In this document: positions 5,223 to 11,491 of the stretch, in pieces
How the letters are laid out: each line of letters starts with the position of its first letter
Position numbering within the stretch: position 1 is the stretch's first letter
Origin: a virus
IMG/VR virus record: IMGVR_UViG_3300036886_000493
Location: 1 to 20,272 of that record
Strand: one strand, 5' to 3'
DNA: 20,272 nucleotides
Program-made: the position numbers and the translations under genes
The notes under the pieces: generated by a model
What the model saw: the letters and a program-made list of their open reading frames with translations, nothing else
What the model was told of the DNA's origin: nothing
Database searches by the model: none

Positions 5223-5407
5223 TGGCGCGCGACCTGAAGCGGTACAAGCAATACCAGCACGACCGCAAAGTGAAGTTTTGGGCGGATCGCCGGGAAGGCA
5301 GGCCGATGTCGTTTGCAGAGATCGGGCGTCGCCTGGGAATTACCGGCGAGTACGCGAGCAAATTGTATCGTAGTGCGATGGCAAAGATGCGGAGGAACCG
5401 TGATTGA
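5222..5407 (+). CDS. Sigma-region-4-like helix-turn-helix protein
   Basis: The 61-residue product from ATG 5222 (GAGGTT upstream) is basic. Residues 29-57 match the layout of sigma70 region 4: MSFAEIGRRLGITGEYASKL followed by YRSAMAKMRR. In full sigma factors this module binds the -35 box. No other sigma domain is present, so it could be a stand-alone DNA-binding regulator or a decoy that alters host RNA polymerase. A GTG three bases upstream could also be used. It lies next to zinc-ribbon genes, which fits a transcription-takeover module (inference). Confidence 0.75.
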   Translation: MARDLKRYKQYQHDRKVKFWADRREGRPMSFAEIGRRLGITGEYASKLYRSAMAKMRRNRD

Positions 5408-5630
5408 TTTTCTGATTCAGTTTCTTTCGGCTGCGCTACTTCTCGTCGGGCTGTGGCTGATGGGAAATAACAGGCTCGTCGGAGTATTGATGGCTTTCAT
5501 CGCCGAAGCGTTCACGACTATTGTGGGCATTCAGCATCATGTATGGAGTGTCGTTATTATCGGAGTAGTTCTCTTTTTCGTGCAAGGGCGCAACTTTTTG
5601 AAATGGCGACGCGAGGGCGTGCGCTGGTAA
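5400..5630 (+). CDS. Three-span small membrane protein (PnuC-like layout)
   Basis: GTG 5400 has GGAGG four bases before it and overlaps the regulator gene by eight bases. The 76-residue product has three hydrophobic segments (about residues 3-20, 24-42 and 46-60) and a basic end (KWRREG). The pattern W.MGN.R..G......E..T...I...VW......V.FF......FLKWRR resembles small PnuC-like transporters and phage membrane proteins, from memory. Substrate and role are unproven. Confidence 0.65.
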   Translation: MIDFLIQFLSAALLLVGLWLMGNNRLVGVLMAFIAEAFTTIVGIQHHVWSVVIIGVVLFFVQGRNFLKWRREGVRW

Positions 5631-5690
5631 AAGATTAAGACTTTTTGTTCCATATATGTAGGCAGACGCAGGGTTTAGGAGCCATTCAGC

Positions 5691-5921
5691 ATGAGCAAAG
5701 CGACGTACATTGGGGGCCGGGAAGCGTTCTTTAACCAGGGCATGCTGGAAGAACTGAAAGACTGGGTATCCTTCGGGTGCTTCTATGTCTCCAACTGGCG
5801 CGTGCTGCACATTGACGGCTTCGAGGGCGGCTATCCGCCGTTACCTGCGAGCAAGAATCACATGGTCCACTTTGAGTTTCGAACGAGCAGCACCACCACC
5901 TTGGGAGCCGATCATGATTGA
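5691..5921 (+). CDS. Hypothetical 76-residue protein
   Basis: ATG 5691 has AGGAG nine bases upstream and follows a 60-base gap. The product is aromatic-rich with beta-prone segments (WVSFGCFYVSNWRVLHIDGF, MVHFEFRTSSTTT). It overlaps the next start by eight bases. No known motif. The gap 5631-5690 is AT-rich but shows no convincing promoter. Confidence 0.6.
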   Translation: MSKATYIGGREAFFNQGMLEELKDWVSFGCFYVSNWRVLHIDGFEGGYPPLPASKNHMVHFEFRTSSTTTLGADHD

Positions 5922-6282
5922 AATTTGGGAGCGCGTACAATTCAAAGGCCCGGAGCCCACACATTGGGAGCAGTCGATTGACGGCGGTCGCACTTGGAAG
6001 ACCAAACCGTGGTGGGGCAGTAAACTACCCTTCGTGCGATTAGACTTCAGCGGCACATGGAGGTTTGAAGAGCCGACGCCAATGCAGCAGCGGGCGGCGC
6101 AACAGGAGATAAACGCCGAGTTGGATAAGGTTACGCGCGAGCGCGATGCGACGGATGTTTTTGATGCCCTAGATGCCTATTTTGCAGCATGCAACTGGAC
6201 CTGGGATAAGCCGTACAGGGACTCGTTCGGGTTCTATAGCGCGCGCAACCCGGGCAAGTATACCGCGAGGTCGGCGACATGA
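5914..6282 (+). CDS. Hypothetical 122-residue protein
   Basis: It starts at ATG 5914 with GGAG six bases upstream; a longer frame from 5785 is a shadow. The N-terminal part is rich in Trp (WERVQFKGPEPTHWEQSIDG, WKTKPWWG), suggesting a compact beta fold. A helix with many Glu/Gln follows (MQQRAAQQEINAELDKV), then YFAACNWTWDKPYRDSFGFY. No family recognised. Confidence 0.65.
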   Translation: MIEIWERVQFKGPEPTHWEQSIDGGRTWKTKPWWGSKLPFVRLDFSGTWRFEEPTPMQQRAAQQEINAELDKVTRERDATDVFDALDAYFAACNWTWDKPYRDSFGFYSARNPGKYTARSAT

Positions 6283-6467
6283 GCGATTCAGTTGGGCGCA
6301 TATGCGAACTGGATAATTGGAGCGTGATTACACGCATCTGTGTGAGTTTGGACACCGCGATGGTGCTCGCTCAAGGTTTTCTGACTCGGACATCGCACAT
6401 CGTACTATGGCCGGTGCAATCGGGACAGTGGTTGTTGATTGCCCGCTTCCCAGTTTGGTTGAACTGA
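6279..6467 (+). CDS. Hypothetical 62-residue protein, frame uncertain
   Basis: ATG 6279 overlaps the previous stop (ATGA) and has CGAGGT upstream. The product is hydrophobic in its second half (LWPVQSGQWLLIARFPVWL). A competing frame runs 6317-6718 through the next gene from a TTG that directly follows a stop codon. Its sequence also looks protein-like and would extend the next gene N-terminally by 50 residues. The overlap favours this frame, but the choice is not secure. Confidence 0.45.
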   Translation: MSDSVGRICELDNWSVITRICVSLDTAMVLAQGFLTRTSHIVLWPVQSGQWLLIARFPVWLN

Positions 6468-6718
6468 TGAGCAAACTGCGCAAAGATGTGAATCTCACAA
6501 CGGACGGGGTCGTGGTGTTCCCAGGCGGCTGCATGCATCCGTACAGCTTCCGCGATATGTTTCCTGAGTGGTGGGATGAATTGCTCGCGCGCCCGAGGAT
6601 ACCGAGCCTATATCCTGAACTTGAGAACGAGCCCGATGAAACTCCCGAGCACTCGGCAGATCAAGTCGATAGACTGATTCAAGAGAGTGTCGACATCCTG
6701 AAGGAGCCAAAATCATGA
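6467..6718 (+). CDS. Hypothetical 83-residue protein
   Basis: ATG 6467 shares one base with the previous stop (TGATG) but lacks a clear ribosome binding site; a longer form from TTG 6317 is possible. The product has GVVVFPGGCMHPYSFRDMFP, then an acidic C-terminus (ELENEPDETPEHSADQVD) and a final helix. Unknown function. Confidence 0.6.
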   Translation: MSKLRKDVNLTTDGVVVFPGGCMHPYSFRDMFPEWWDELLARPRIPSLYPELENEPDETPEHSADQVDRLIQESVDILKEPKS

Positions 6719-6903
6719 GCACACAAACCTGCACGGAGCACGGCGAAGACGTAGTGGTGTTTCAAGGCGTGCGCAATTCACTCTGTCCGCTGTGCGAAGC
6801 CAACACGACCATTGAAGACCTGAAGCAAAAGGTCGAAGATTTAGAAGGCGAGCGGGACAGCCTTGACTCAGAAATCGCCAGTTTGAAAGAGGACTTGGGG
6901 TGA
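6715..6903 (+). CDS. Zinc-knuckle plus coiled-coil small protein
   Basis: The 62-residue product from ATG 6715 (AAGGAG upstream, ATGA overlap) has C6-x2-H9 and CPLC (24-27), a likely zinc knuckle. It then has a heptad-patterned acidic helix at about residues 31-60 (IEDLKQKVEDLEGERDSLDS). It probably dimerises through the coiled coil. Related in style to the zinc proteins at 4389-5222, but with a separate layout. Role unknown. Confidence 0.65.
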   Translation: MSTQTCTEHGEDVVVFQGVRNSLCPLCEANTTIEDLKQKVEDLEGERDSLDSEIASLKEDLG

Positions 6904-7145
6904 GCACAAATCGAACCAAGATTGATTGGGCATATCGGCGGGCTGAACGCTTCTGGGCCACGGGTAATTTTCCATTCATGGACTATTCCCGTATTCGTGA
7001 GATAGCGGGGATGCTGCGCCGGGCTGAGAAGCGGGGTCGTAAGAATGAGCGTATACTGCCTGTGCTGACTGTGGCTGGTATTCGTGCGTGCAAGGCGCAG
7101 CTTATCTCACAGGTGCAGAAGGAAAAGGAGCGGCTATCATGCTAA
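6900..7145 (+). CDS. Hypothetical basic 81-residue protein
   Basis: GTG 6900 overlaps the previous stop (GTGA) and has AGAGGAC upstream. The product is basic and helical (YRRAERFW, IREIAGMLRRAEKRGRKNER, QVQKEKERL), with a nucleic-acid-binding look but no defined motif. It overlaps the next start by seven bases. Confidence 0.6.
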   Translation: MSTNRTKIDWAYRRAERFWATGNFPFMDYSRIREIAGMLRRAEKRGRKNERILPVLTVAGIRACKAQLISQVQKEKERLSC

Positions 7146-7327
7146 ACGTGAGCCAAGACAAATTCATTACAGACTACGTCACGACGTTTTTGGCGACCTG
7201 GGGCGCAGAGCAGTTTCGTGTGCAGGGGATGGCGGCGCGCGGACTCCATGCGCCGGTCGAGCAAGCTATCTTTATGGCTCGGGCGGCATGGTATGCGTTA
7301 AATGAGCGAGGTCTGATCAGTTTTTGA
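7139..7327 (+). CDS. Hypothetical 62-residue protein
   Basis: ATG 7139 follows AAGGAG at nine bases. The product is a mixed helical protein (FITDYVTTFLATWGAEQFRV, PVEQAIFMARAAWYALNERG). No motif is seen. It is second to last in the rightward unit that ends at 7558. Confidence 0.6.
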   Translation: MLNVSQDKFITDYVTTFLATWGAEQFRVQGMAARGLHAPVEQAIFMARAAWYALNERGLISF

Positions 7328-7336
7328 GGAGCACGT

Positions 7337-7558
7337 GTGAGAGTTGACGAGCTACGATTACTGACGGACGCCGCGAAGCGAACACGATTTGATTTTGTGT
7401 TGCGAGACGATCCCGCACTGTTCTCGGTGCGTATCATCGACAGACTTATGTCAGAGACTGGGGCGGACCTGCAAGAGGTGTTGAAGCCGTTGGAGAAGGA
7501 TCGCGTGCGGTCGCGGCACCCGCGATACAATCGTGTATATTTTACGCAATGTGAGTGA
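7337..7558 (+). CDS. Hypothetical 73-residue basic protein
   Basis: GTG 7337 has GAGGAG five bases upstream. The product is highly charged (VDELRLLTDAAKRTRFDFVL, EKDRVRSRHPRYNRVYF). No motif is recognised. It is the last gene before the non-coding region with the palindrome array. Confidence 0.6.
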   Translation: MRVDELRLLTDAAKRTRFDFVLRDDPALFSVRIIDRLMSETGADLQEVLKPLEKDRVRSRHPRYNRVYFTQCE

Positions 7559-7596
7559 AGGGCGCTCGGCAATTTTAGGGCCAAACAATTTTTCAT

Positions 7597-7692
7597 TGAC
7601 GATATTTCGTCATCAAAAGTGACGACATTTCGTCACTGACGATATTTCGGCAGCGAATGTGATTATATTTCGTCAGTGCCGACATATCGGCA
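7597..7692. repeat. Array of five 16-bp palindromic repeats
   Basis: Copies at 7597-7612, 7620-7635, 7637-7652, 7660-7675 and 7677-7692 follow TGACGAYATWTCGTCA, with variants such as TGATTA or TGCCGA in the arms. The gaps between copies are exactly 7, 1, 7 and 1 bases, so the array repeats every 40 bases. The non-palindromic centre keeps one orientation in all copies, so they are direct repeats as well. This looks like an iteron, centromere or operator array for an oligomerising protein. Confidence 0.85.
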
Positions 7693-7780
7693 CTCGTTCG
7701 GGCGGCGCGCGGTCGGCTGCGATCCGATGGCGCTGCGCGGTCGCAAGCATTTGGTGTTAACTCGTGCGCTGTCATCACAT

Positions 7781-7890
7781 TATTCCAAATCACTTTTATG
7801 GAATAGTCGCGGCGTGGGCGCTAAGTGTTGTGTTATGTGCGCCGGGCTGGCGCGCGTCGATTGCGATTCGACTTGCGCATGCACCCATGC
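7781..7890. other. Cluster of stem-loops
   Basis: TATTCCA/TGGAATA pairs across an 11-base loop (7781-7805). It is followed by three contiguous hairpins: 7837-7855 (seven-pair stem with one G-T), 7856-7872 (GTCGA/TCGAC) and 7877-7890 (GCATG/CATGC). Each is short enough to occur by chance; the clustering in non-coding DNA suggests a structured RNA or an origin element. Confidence 0.35.
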
Positions 7891-8106
7891 CTCGATGTCG
7901 TGTGTTATCAATGAGATGCAGACCGCGGTTGCGAGTGGGCATCGACGTGTTGTGGACCTCGGCGTGCGGGGGTGCAAGTAGGGGACCCTTTTGAAAAAAA
8001 ACTACGAGTCACGAAAACCCCAACCCTATCGCCTGCGCTGCAGGGCTTGACTACACCCCCCTGACGTGTTCCATTAAAACTTATTACGCGCGCCGTCCGA
8101 ATTCGC

Positions 8107-8135
8107 TTGACAAGTTTTTACGGTTCCTGTAGACT
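8107..8135 (+). promoter_or_regulatory. Strong rightward promoter, leaderless geometry
   Basis: TTGACA (8107-8112), a 17-base spacer and TAGACT (8130-8135). The next ATG (8142) is six bases past the -10 box with no Shine-Dalgarno sequence, so the message would start at or next to the initiation codon. Confidence 0.7.
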
Positions 8136-8141
8136 CCTCAC

Positions 8142-8408
8142 ATGCTGACGAAGGTCCAATATCAGACGCTGCTCAAGTTCGAATGTTCGTCGTACGGTGA
8201 TCTGCATTTCAGCGGGCGGTCTCTTCGCACGGCTTGGGCTCTGAAAGAGAAAGGCTTGATTGCCCAGGGCTGTTATGGTTGGTTTACAATCCTGGCGCAA
8301 GGGTACAGCGTGCTTCGATTGACGCGACGGCGGTACCTTTTGAAATCCCAGCAGGGCACGAAAACCCCAAGGACCTGTCCTGGGGATGATACGGGAGGGA
8401 ATTCGTAA
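8142..8408 (+). CDS. Small winged-helix-like protein, probably leaderless
   Basis: The 88-residue protein is read from ATG 8142, directly behind the promoter at 8107. The first 60 residues (LTKVQYQTLLKF, GRSLRTAWALKEKGLI, GWFTILAQGYSVLRL) follow the spacing of a compact winged helix: helix, recognition helix, beta wing ending in a turn. The C-terminus is polar. First gene after the palindrome array, so a regulator of this region is a reasonable guess. The winged-helix call is by eye and needs a profile search. It shares one base with the next ATG. Confidence 0.6.
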   Translation: MLTKVQYQTLLKFECSSYGDLHFSGRSLRTAWALKEKGLIAQGCYGWFTILAQGYSVLRLTRRRYLLKSQQGTKTPRTCPGDDTGGNS

Positions 8409-8686
8409 TGGGCGCAGGATTGTGTAAGGCATTTGCCGCCGCGCGCGGGGTCTTTATCGGTCAGCTTTGGCAGGACAACGACCCGCGATGCAAGACGGTT
8501 CGCACCCTGCGGGTTGAGGAGTTCTACGTTGAAGTTCTCCACGGTAACGAAGTGCGCGCCCGCTGTACGGTGATGGGGACAGGAAGGAAATTGTCCGTCG
8601 CGGTCAGGCGGTTCAAGCCGACATCGAACGGGTACAAGCACGTCGGGCAGAGCCAAGAATTCCTTGCCCGCGAGGAGACGTTATGA
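8408..8686 (+). CDS. Conserved-type small phage protein (GQLWQDNDPR)
   Basis: ATG 8408 has GGGAGGG upstream and forms TAATG with the previous stop. The 92-residue product has GQLWQDNDPRCKTVRTLRV at about residues 18-36, an R..A.C......R beta region, and RRFKPTSNGYKHV near residue 70. I recall this G..W.DND.R / RFKPTS.GY pattern from many small unnamed phage proteins with a beta-barrel look. Function unknown. Confidence 0.7.
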   Translation: MGAGLCKAFAAARGVFIGQLWQDNDPRCKTVRTLRVEEFYVEVLHGNEVRARCTVMGTGRKLSVAVRRFKPTSNGYKHVGQSQEFLAREETL

Positions 8687-8940
8687 GCAATCGACTGGTG
8701 CTTATAATTACCGTGGCGGTTTCAATCCTGTTCGGGATTGGGGTGTACCGCATGCCTCAAGCGAAGGCGGCAGCGGCTGAGCCGGTCAGCGTCCAAGAAA
8801 TTTGGCACGACAATACCCTGGCGATCTTCGATGCAAACGTCGGCGGCGGGTGCCACTTGTATATCGTCCGAGGCAGAGACGGTGTCGGGTTCTCTACCGC
8901 TACGCCTGCGGCGGTCGCTGGCCCAGGGTGCCGACAATGA
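8683..8940 (+). CDS. Small exported protein with signal peptide
   Basis: The 85-residue protein from ATG 8683 (GAGGAG five bases upstream, ATGA overlap) starts with a hydrophobic segment (VLIITVAVSILFGIGV). An Ala-rich run (AKAAAAEP at about residues 27-34) follows and fits signal peptidase cleavage, although it could instead stay as an anchor. The mature part has two Cys (GGGCHLYIV and the C-terminal GPGC) that could form a disulfide. Role at the cell surface unknown. Confidence 0.65.
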   Translation: MSNRLVLIITVAVSILFGIGVYRMPQAKAAAAEPVSVQEIWHDNTLAIFDANVGGGCHLYIVRGRDGVGFSTATPAAVAGPGCRQ

Positions 8941-9143
8941 GCATAATAGAGGGAAAATATACTGAACCGTCCGAGCAGTTTGCGCGGCTGAAGTTGGTGG
9001 CCACGTTGGCGACGATGATCTATGCGGACCCTCAGTCGACTGTGAATATAGCAACGGCTGTTGATCGGGCGCGAGAGGTTCTCAAGCTGGCGTCTAGGTC
9101 TTTGGATGACGAGTCCGATCTTCGAGTTTGGGAGAAGATATGA
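8937..9143 (+). CDS. Hypothetical 68-residue helical protein
   Basis: ATG 8937 overlaps the previous stop (ATGA) with AGGGTG upstream; the longer frame from 8802 is a shadow. The product is helical (EQFARLKLVATLATMIYADP, IATAVDRAREVLKLASRSLD). No motif is recognised. It overlaps the next gene by four bases. Confidence 0.6.
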   Translation: MSIIEGKYTEPSEQFARLKLVATLATMIYADPQSTVNIATAVDRAREVLKLASRSLDDESDLRVWEKI

Positions 9144-9385
9144 TCAACGTGAATCTGAACGGGAACAAGAAGCGCCTGAGTGCCAAAGGGATATTTCTGG
9201 CGCGAATGGCGGCGCATGAGGGGTGCGAATCCACATCCATCGTGACGCGGCAGAGTAAGCGCGCAGCCTTGCGGCAGGGCATTGTGTTGGAAACTGTTCA
9301 TCCGAAGAATCGATTGAAAGGCCCTCGGGCCGGACGCGCAGCGAAACAGCTTGCGGTCAGGAGAGCAAATGCGCGCTTTGATTGA
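9140..9385 (+). CDS. Hypothetical basic 81-residue protein
   Basis: ATG 9140 (GGGAG upstream) overlaps the previous stop. The product is strongly basic (GNKKRLSAKGIFLARMA, RQSKRAALRQGI, RLKGPRAGRAAKQLAVRRA), which suggests nucleic acid binding without a known motif. It overlaps the next gene by 17 bases. Confidence 0.6.
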   Translation: MINVNLNGNKKRLSAKGIFLARMAAHEGCESTSIVTRQSKRAALRQGIVLETVHPKNRLKGPRAGRAAKQLAVRRANARFD

Positions 9386-9635
9386 TATCCTGTCTACTTA
9401 CGAAGGGGCAATTCAGGAAGACAACGACTCACACGACGACGAGTCCGCCAAGAACCTTGAGACGGCGCGCAACGAACTGATGGTGATTCTGCGGCAGGCG
9501 AAGGAACTAGAGAAATATAAGGACGCGCTCAAGTGGGCGATGCCGCGTCTGAATGGCGAAGGGCTTCGGAAGGAAGGCTACGGCAATTATCCACCCATGT
9601 ACGACGAGGTTCGCAAACTCGCATACGATGAATAG
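9369..9635 (+). CDS. Hypothetical acidic 88-residue protein
   Basis: ATG 9369 has AGGAG five bases upstream; an earlier TTG at 9351 is less likely. The product is acidic and helical in its first half (YEGAIQEDNDSHDDESAKNL, ARNELMVILRQAKELEKYK), with a Gly/Tyr/Pro-rich end (EGYGNYPPMYDEVRKL). No family is recognised. Confidence 0.6.
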   Translation: MRALIDILSTYEGAIQEDNDSHDDESAKNLETARNELMVILRQAKELEKYKDALKWAMPRLNGEGLRKEGYGNYPPMYDEVRKLAYDE

Positions 9636-9644
9636 GAGACCGTC

Positions 9645-9920
9645 ATGGCACAGTGGTCGCAAGCGGCAATGGATAAACGGATCGCGGACAAGAACGCAGC
9701 CATACTGGCCGAGCGCGCCGACCTGTTCAAGCGGTTTCGGGACGGTGGCTGGACGATTCGGGTTCTGGACCCCACAGTCGAACGACAATGGGTGGAGCAG
9801 AAGGACAGTTGGTTTCTTGCGGGTCAGGGCGCTCACTTCTATGTGAAGATGCCCGGCGCGTATCCGATGCGAATCAAGACCGTCGAACAACTGCAGCGGC
9901 TGGTTACAGGGGTGGCATAG
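9645..9920 (+). CDS. Hypothetical 91-residue protein
   Basis: ATG 9645 follows AGGAG. The N-terminal helix (AAMDKRIADKNAAILAERAD) leads into a region with WTIRVLDPTVERQWVEQKD and GQGAHFYVKMPGAYPMRIK, which looks like a small alpha/beta fold. No motif is known to me. Member of the rightward unit starting at 8142. Confidence 0.6.
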   Translation: MAQWSQAAMDKRIADKNAAILAERADLFKRFRDGGWTIRVLDPTVERQWVEQKDSWFLAGQGAHFYVKMPGAYPMRIKTVEQLQRLVTGVA

Positions 9921-9922
9921 TC

Positions 9923-10024
9923 GTGGACGAGTTCACATGGAGGATGCTGGTTTGCGTAAACGTTGCGGTCATGCTGTTCGTGTTTTTCTCGTGGTGGGCT
10001 GAGCATGATGACGACGATTTTTAA
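9923..10024 (+). CDS. 33-residue single-span membrane microprotein
   Basis: GTG 9923 lies two bases after the previous stop with AGGGGTGG upstream. The product has one hydrophobic segment (MLVCVNVAVMLFVFFSWW) and ends in an acidic tail (AEHDDDDF). Its topology is clear but its function unknown. It fills the space between two genes without gaps, supporting that it is translated. Confidence 0.5.
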   Translation: MDEFTWRMLVCVNVAVMLFVFFSWWAEHDDDDF

Positions 10025-10039
10025 TTTGGAGGTGCTGCA

Positions 10040-10234
10040 ATGCCGAGGACCGGAAGCAAGTTGAATGACTCACTTAACCTAATATCGAAGGCGTTGGTCG
10101 TGGAATACAAACGTCGCGACGATCTTCGCACGACGTTGCTCCAGGCTCGCGGACTTATCGACGAGATCGACAAGAGAATTGAAGGCTATGAACGCGCCTT
10201 TGAAATTTTGCAGGATGCGTCGAACACTATCTAG
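10040..10234 (+). CDS. Hypothetical 64-residue helical protein
   Basis: ATG 10040 has GGAGG eight bases upstream. The product is basic at the start (MPRTGSKLN), then helical with heptad spacing (LRTTLLQARGLIDEIDKRIE), probably a short coiled coil. Function unknown. Confidence 0.6.
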   Translation: MPRTGSKLNDSLNLISKALVVEYKRRDDLRTTLLQARGLIDEIDKRIEGYERAFEILQDASNTI

Positions 10235-10243
10235 GGAGGCGTC

Positions 10244-10420
10244 ATGCCAATAGAGCACGCGGTCTTCAACGAAGAGACGGGGGAGTGGTACCGCCAGGGC
10301 ACAAACTGCAACGGCGTGAAGGCGGCCACCTATCCCGAGGCTTTCGAACTGCTGTACGGACACCCGATTCCAATTCCACTGCCGCAGCGTGCGCCGCGCC
10401 GAGTTCATGAGGGGGACTGA
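10244..10420 (+). CDS. Hypothetical 58-residue protein
   Basis: ATG 10244 is preceded by AGGGAGG and lies in a gap that would otherwise be empty. The product contains NEETGEWYRQGTNCNGVKAA, then YPEAFELLYG and a Pro-rich tail (HPIPIPLPQRAPRR). Its stop shares a base with the next ATG (TGATG). No family is recognised. Confidence 0.55.
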   Translation: MPIEHAVFNEETGEWYRQGTNCNGVKAATYPEAFELLYGHPIPIPLPQRAPRRVHEGD

Positions 10421-10620
10421 TGACATCCGAAGAAATCAAAGATGAATCCGCCCAACTGCCGGATTCAAATCCGATGTATGCAGCGGCGGAATGGCTCCAG
10501 GAAATCGCGTACCAACTTGCGGTCATGAACGAGCGCAAGGCTGCGTCCGTCTGGAACCAGCCCATACGAACCTGTAGCTGCTCTCTCTGCCACCCGCCGT
10601 CGGGAGGAAATTTGTCATGA
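10420..10620 (+). CDS. Hypothetical 66-residue protein with Cys knuckle
   Basis: ATG 10420 has GAGGGGG upstream. The helical middle (MYAAAEWLQEIAYQLAVMNE) is followed by CSCSLCHPP near the C-terminus. This might bind a metal with another chain, since the protein itself offers too few ligands for a full site. It overlaps the next start by ATGA. Confidence 0.55.
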   Translation: MTSEEIKDESAQLPDSNPMYAAAEWLQEIAYQLAVMNERKAASVWNQPIRTCSCSLCHPPSGGNLS

Positions 10621-10826
10621 GCCCGCGCGCAAAAGTTAATCGGCGATTCTGGGTGAAGTTGCGGTCCATGATGTATCGCATGAGCGACTGGGGGGCGAAG
10701 GTAGACGCCATTTCGTTCATCCGCCGAGAAATCGCTCGGGTTCGCGTCGACGCATACGCTCGGGGCTTCAATGAGGGCGTGGCATACATGAGCAAACGAT
10801 TGAGTGGCAAATACGGCAATGACTGA
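10617..10826 (+). CDS. Hypothetical basic 69-residue protein
   Basis: ATG 10617 has GGAGG upstream and overlaps the previous stop. The product is very basic (SPRAKVNRRFWVKLRSMM, FIRREIARVRVDAYARGFNE) and helical, so nucleic acid binding is possible. It overlaps the next gene by eight bases. Confidence 0.6.
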   Translation: MSPRAKVNRRFWVKLRSMMYRMSDWGAKVDAISFIRREIARVRVDAYARGFNEGVAYMSKRLSGKYGND

Positions 10827-11007
10827 GACCTTCAGCAGCCTGCTGCGCGACCGCGCCCACTGGGAGTTTGAATTGCTTGTGGGCTTCCTGGAAATGATTG
10901 TGTTCGACGGCCTAGTCATCGGAATCTTCTGGCCGATTCTTCGCAAGCACTGGCGGCATCATCTTGCCCGAGATCGATTCGATAGTATTTATGGGAGGGG
11001 TCTATGA
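10819..11007 (+). CDS. Small membrane protein with RDRAHWEFE motif
   Basis: The 62-residue product from ATG 10819 has LLRDRAHWEFELLVGFLEMI, one hydrophobic segment (FDGLVIGIFWPIL) and a basic KHWRHHLARDRFD tail. I recall this AHWEFE / span / HH.ARD layout from several phage proteins of unknown function. The start is weak by ribosome binding site, and a GTG at 10804 is an alternative. Confidence 0.65.
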   Translation: MTETFSSLLRDRAHWEFELLVGFLEMIVFDGLVIGIFWPILRKHWRHHLARDRFDSIYGRGL

Positions 11008-11372
11008 AAGGTGTTCAATTTTTGAATGACGTTCCGAAAACAGAGTGCTGGCTCATTCTTAAGAATAAGGCCACGCATCATGAAGCCGACGCCGTGTCGA
11101 AACAGCATTCAGGTCATGGGTATATGGAGCACACCGATCACACGATTGAAGTTGACCTGGTGTGCGATACCGAGGCCGAGTTCCTTGAGGCACTGAGTTC
11201 GCGAATCAGGCAATCGAACGACGATGGCTCCTATCGAGGGTTCAAGGTGCAGCCGTATCTTACGAAGTTGACGGTGGATGCCAAAATTCAGTTGGCTGGG
11301 GCCGGTTCAACGGTCTGTCCCGATTGTGAGAGTATGCTCTCGGGAAAGTGTTTGCAGCATCGTCGGGAGTAA
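11004..11372 (+). CDS. Hypothetical protein with C-terminal zinc knuckle
   Basis: The 122-residue product starts at ATG 11004 with GGGAGGGG upstream and an ATGA overlap. The main part looks alpha/beta (CWLILKNKATHHEADAVSKQ, TIEVDLVCDTEAEFLEALSS). The tail CPDC...GKCLQH offers Cys/Cys/Cys/His for one zinc. It is the last gene of the unit from 8142. Confidence 0.65.
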   Translation: MKGVQFLNDVPKTECWLILKNKATHHEADAVSKQHSGHGYMEHTDHTIEVDLVCDTEAEFLEALSSRIRQSNDDGSYRGFKVQPYLTKLTVDAKIQLAGAGSTVCPDCESMLSGKCLQHRRE

Positions 11373-11390
11373 AAATACCCGAAAAAAACC

Positions 11391-11429
11391 TTGACAACCC
11401 CGTGACCATGTACTGAACGACGGTTACGG
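11391..11429 (+). promoter_or_regulatory. Possible promoter box and inverted repeat
   Basis: In the 119-base gap before 11492, TTGACA (11391-11396) is followed by an inverted repeat CCGTGACC / GGTTACGG (11400-11407 and 11422-11429, seven of eight pairs). No good -10 box sits at the right distance. The gap also has CGGG/CCCG followed by seven A, which is not a terminator on either strand. Confidence 0.3.
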
Positions 11430-11491
11430 TTTTAGACTTCTCATTCCCAAGTATACGGGGATTCCTGACGGAGTTCTCGGGAGCATGCATC

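Larger units (their letters stand above)
7559..8141. other. Gene-free intergenic region, origin or control region candidate
   Basis: These 583 bases hold no convincing gene. Frames such as 7727-7981 and 7764-7994 lack ribosome binding sites and look random. Contents in order are: a short AT-rich lead, five palindromic repeats (7597-7692), a GC-rich stretch, a stem-loop cluster (7781-7890), a run of eight A at 7993-8000, a weak TTGACT box at 8047 and a strong promoter at 8107-8135. Confidence 0.7.

Noticed and set aside
7597-7692. CRISPR array
   Set aside because: The repeats are 16 bases with 1- or 7-base gaps and no unique spacers, so this is a binding-site array.
7764-7994. Rightward frame of 76 codons in the gene-free region
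   Set aside because: GTG start without a ribosome binding site, Arg/Cys-rich random-looking product, and it covers the hairpin cluster; the alternative frame 7727-7981 is no better.
11360-11388. Rho-independent terminator
   Set aside because: The CGGG/CCCG stem has only four pairs and is followed by A residues, not T, on the plus strand; on the minus strand the T run precedes the stem.
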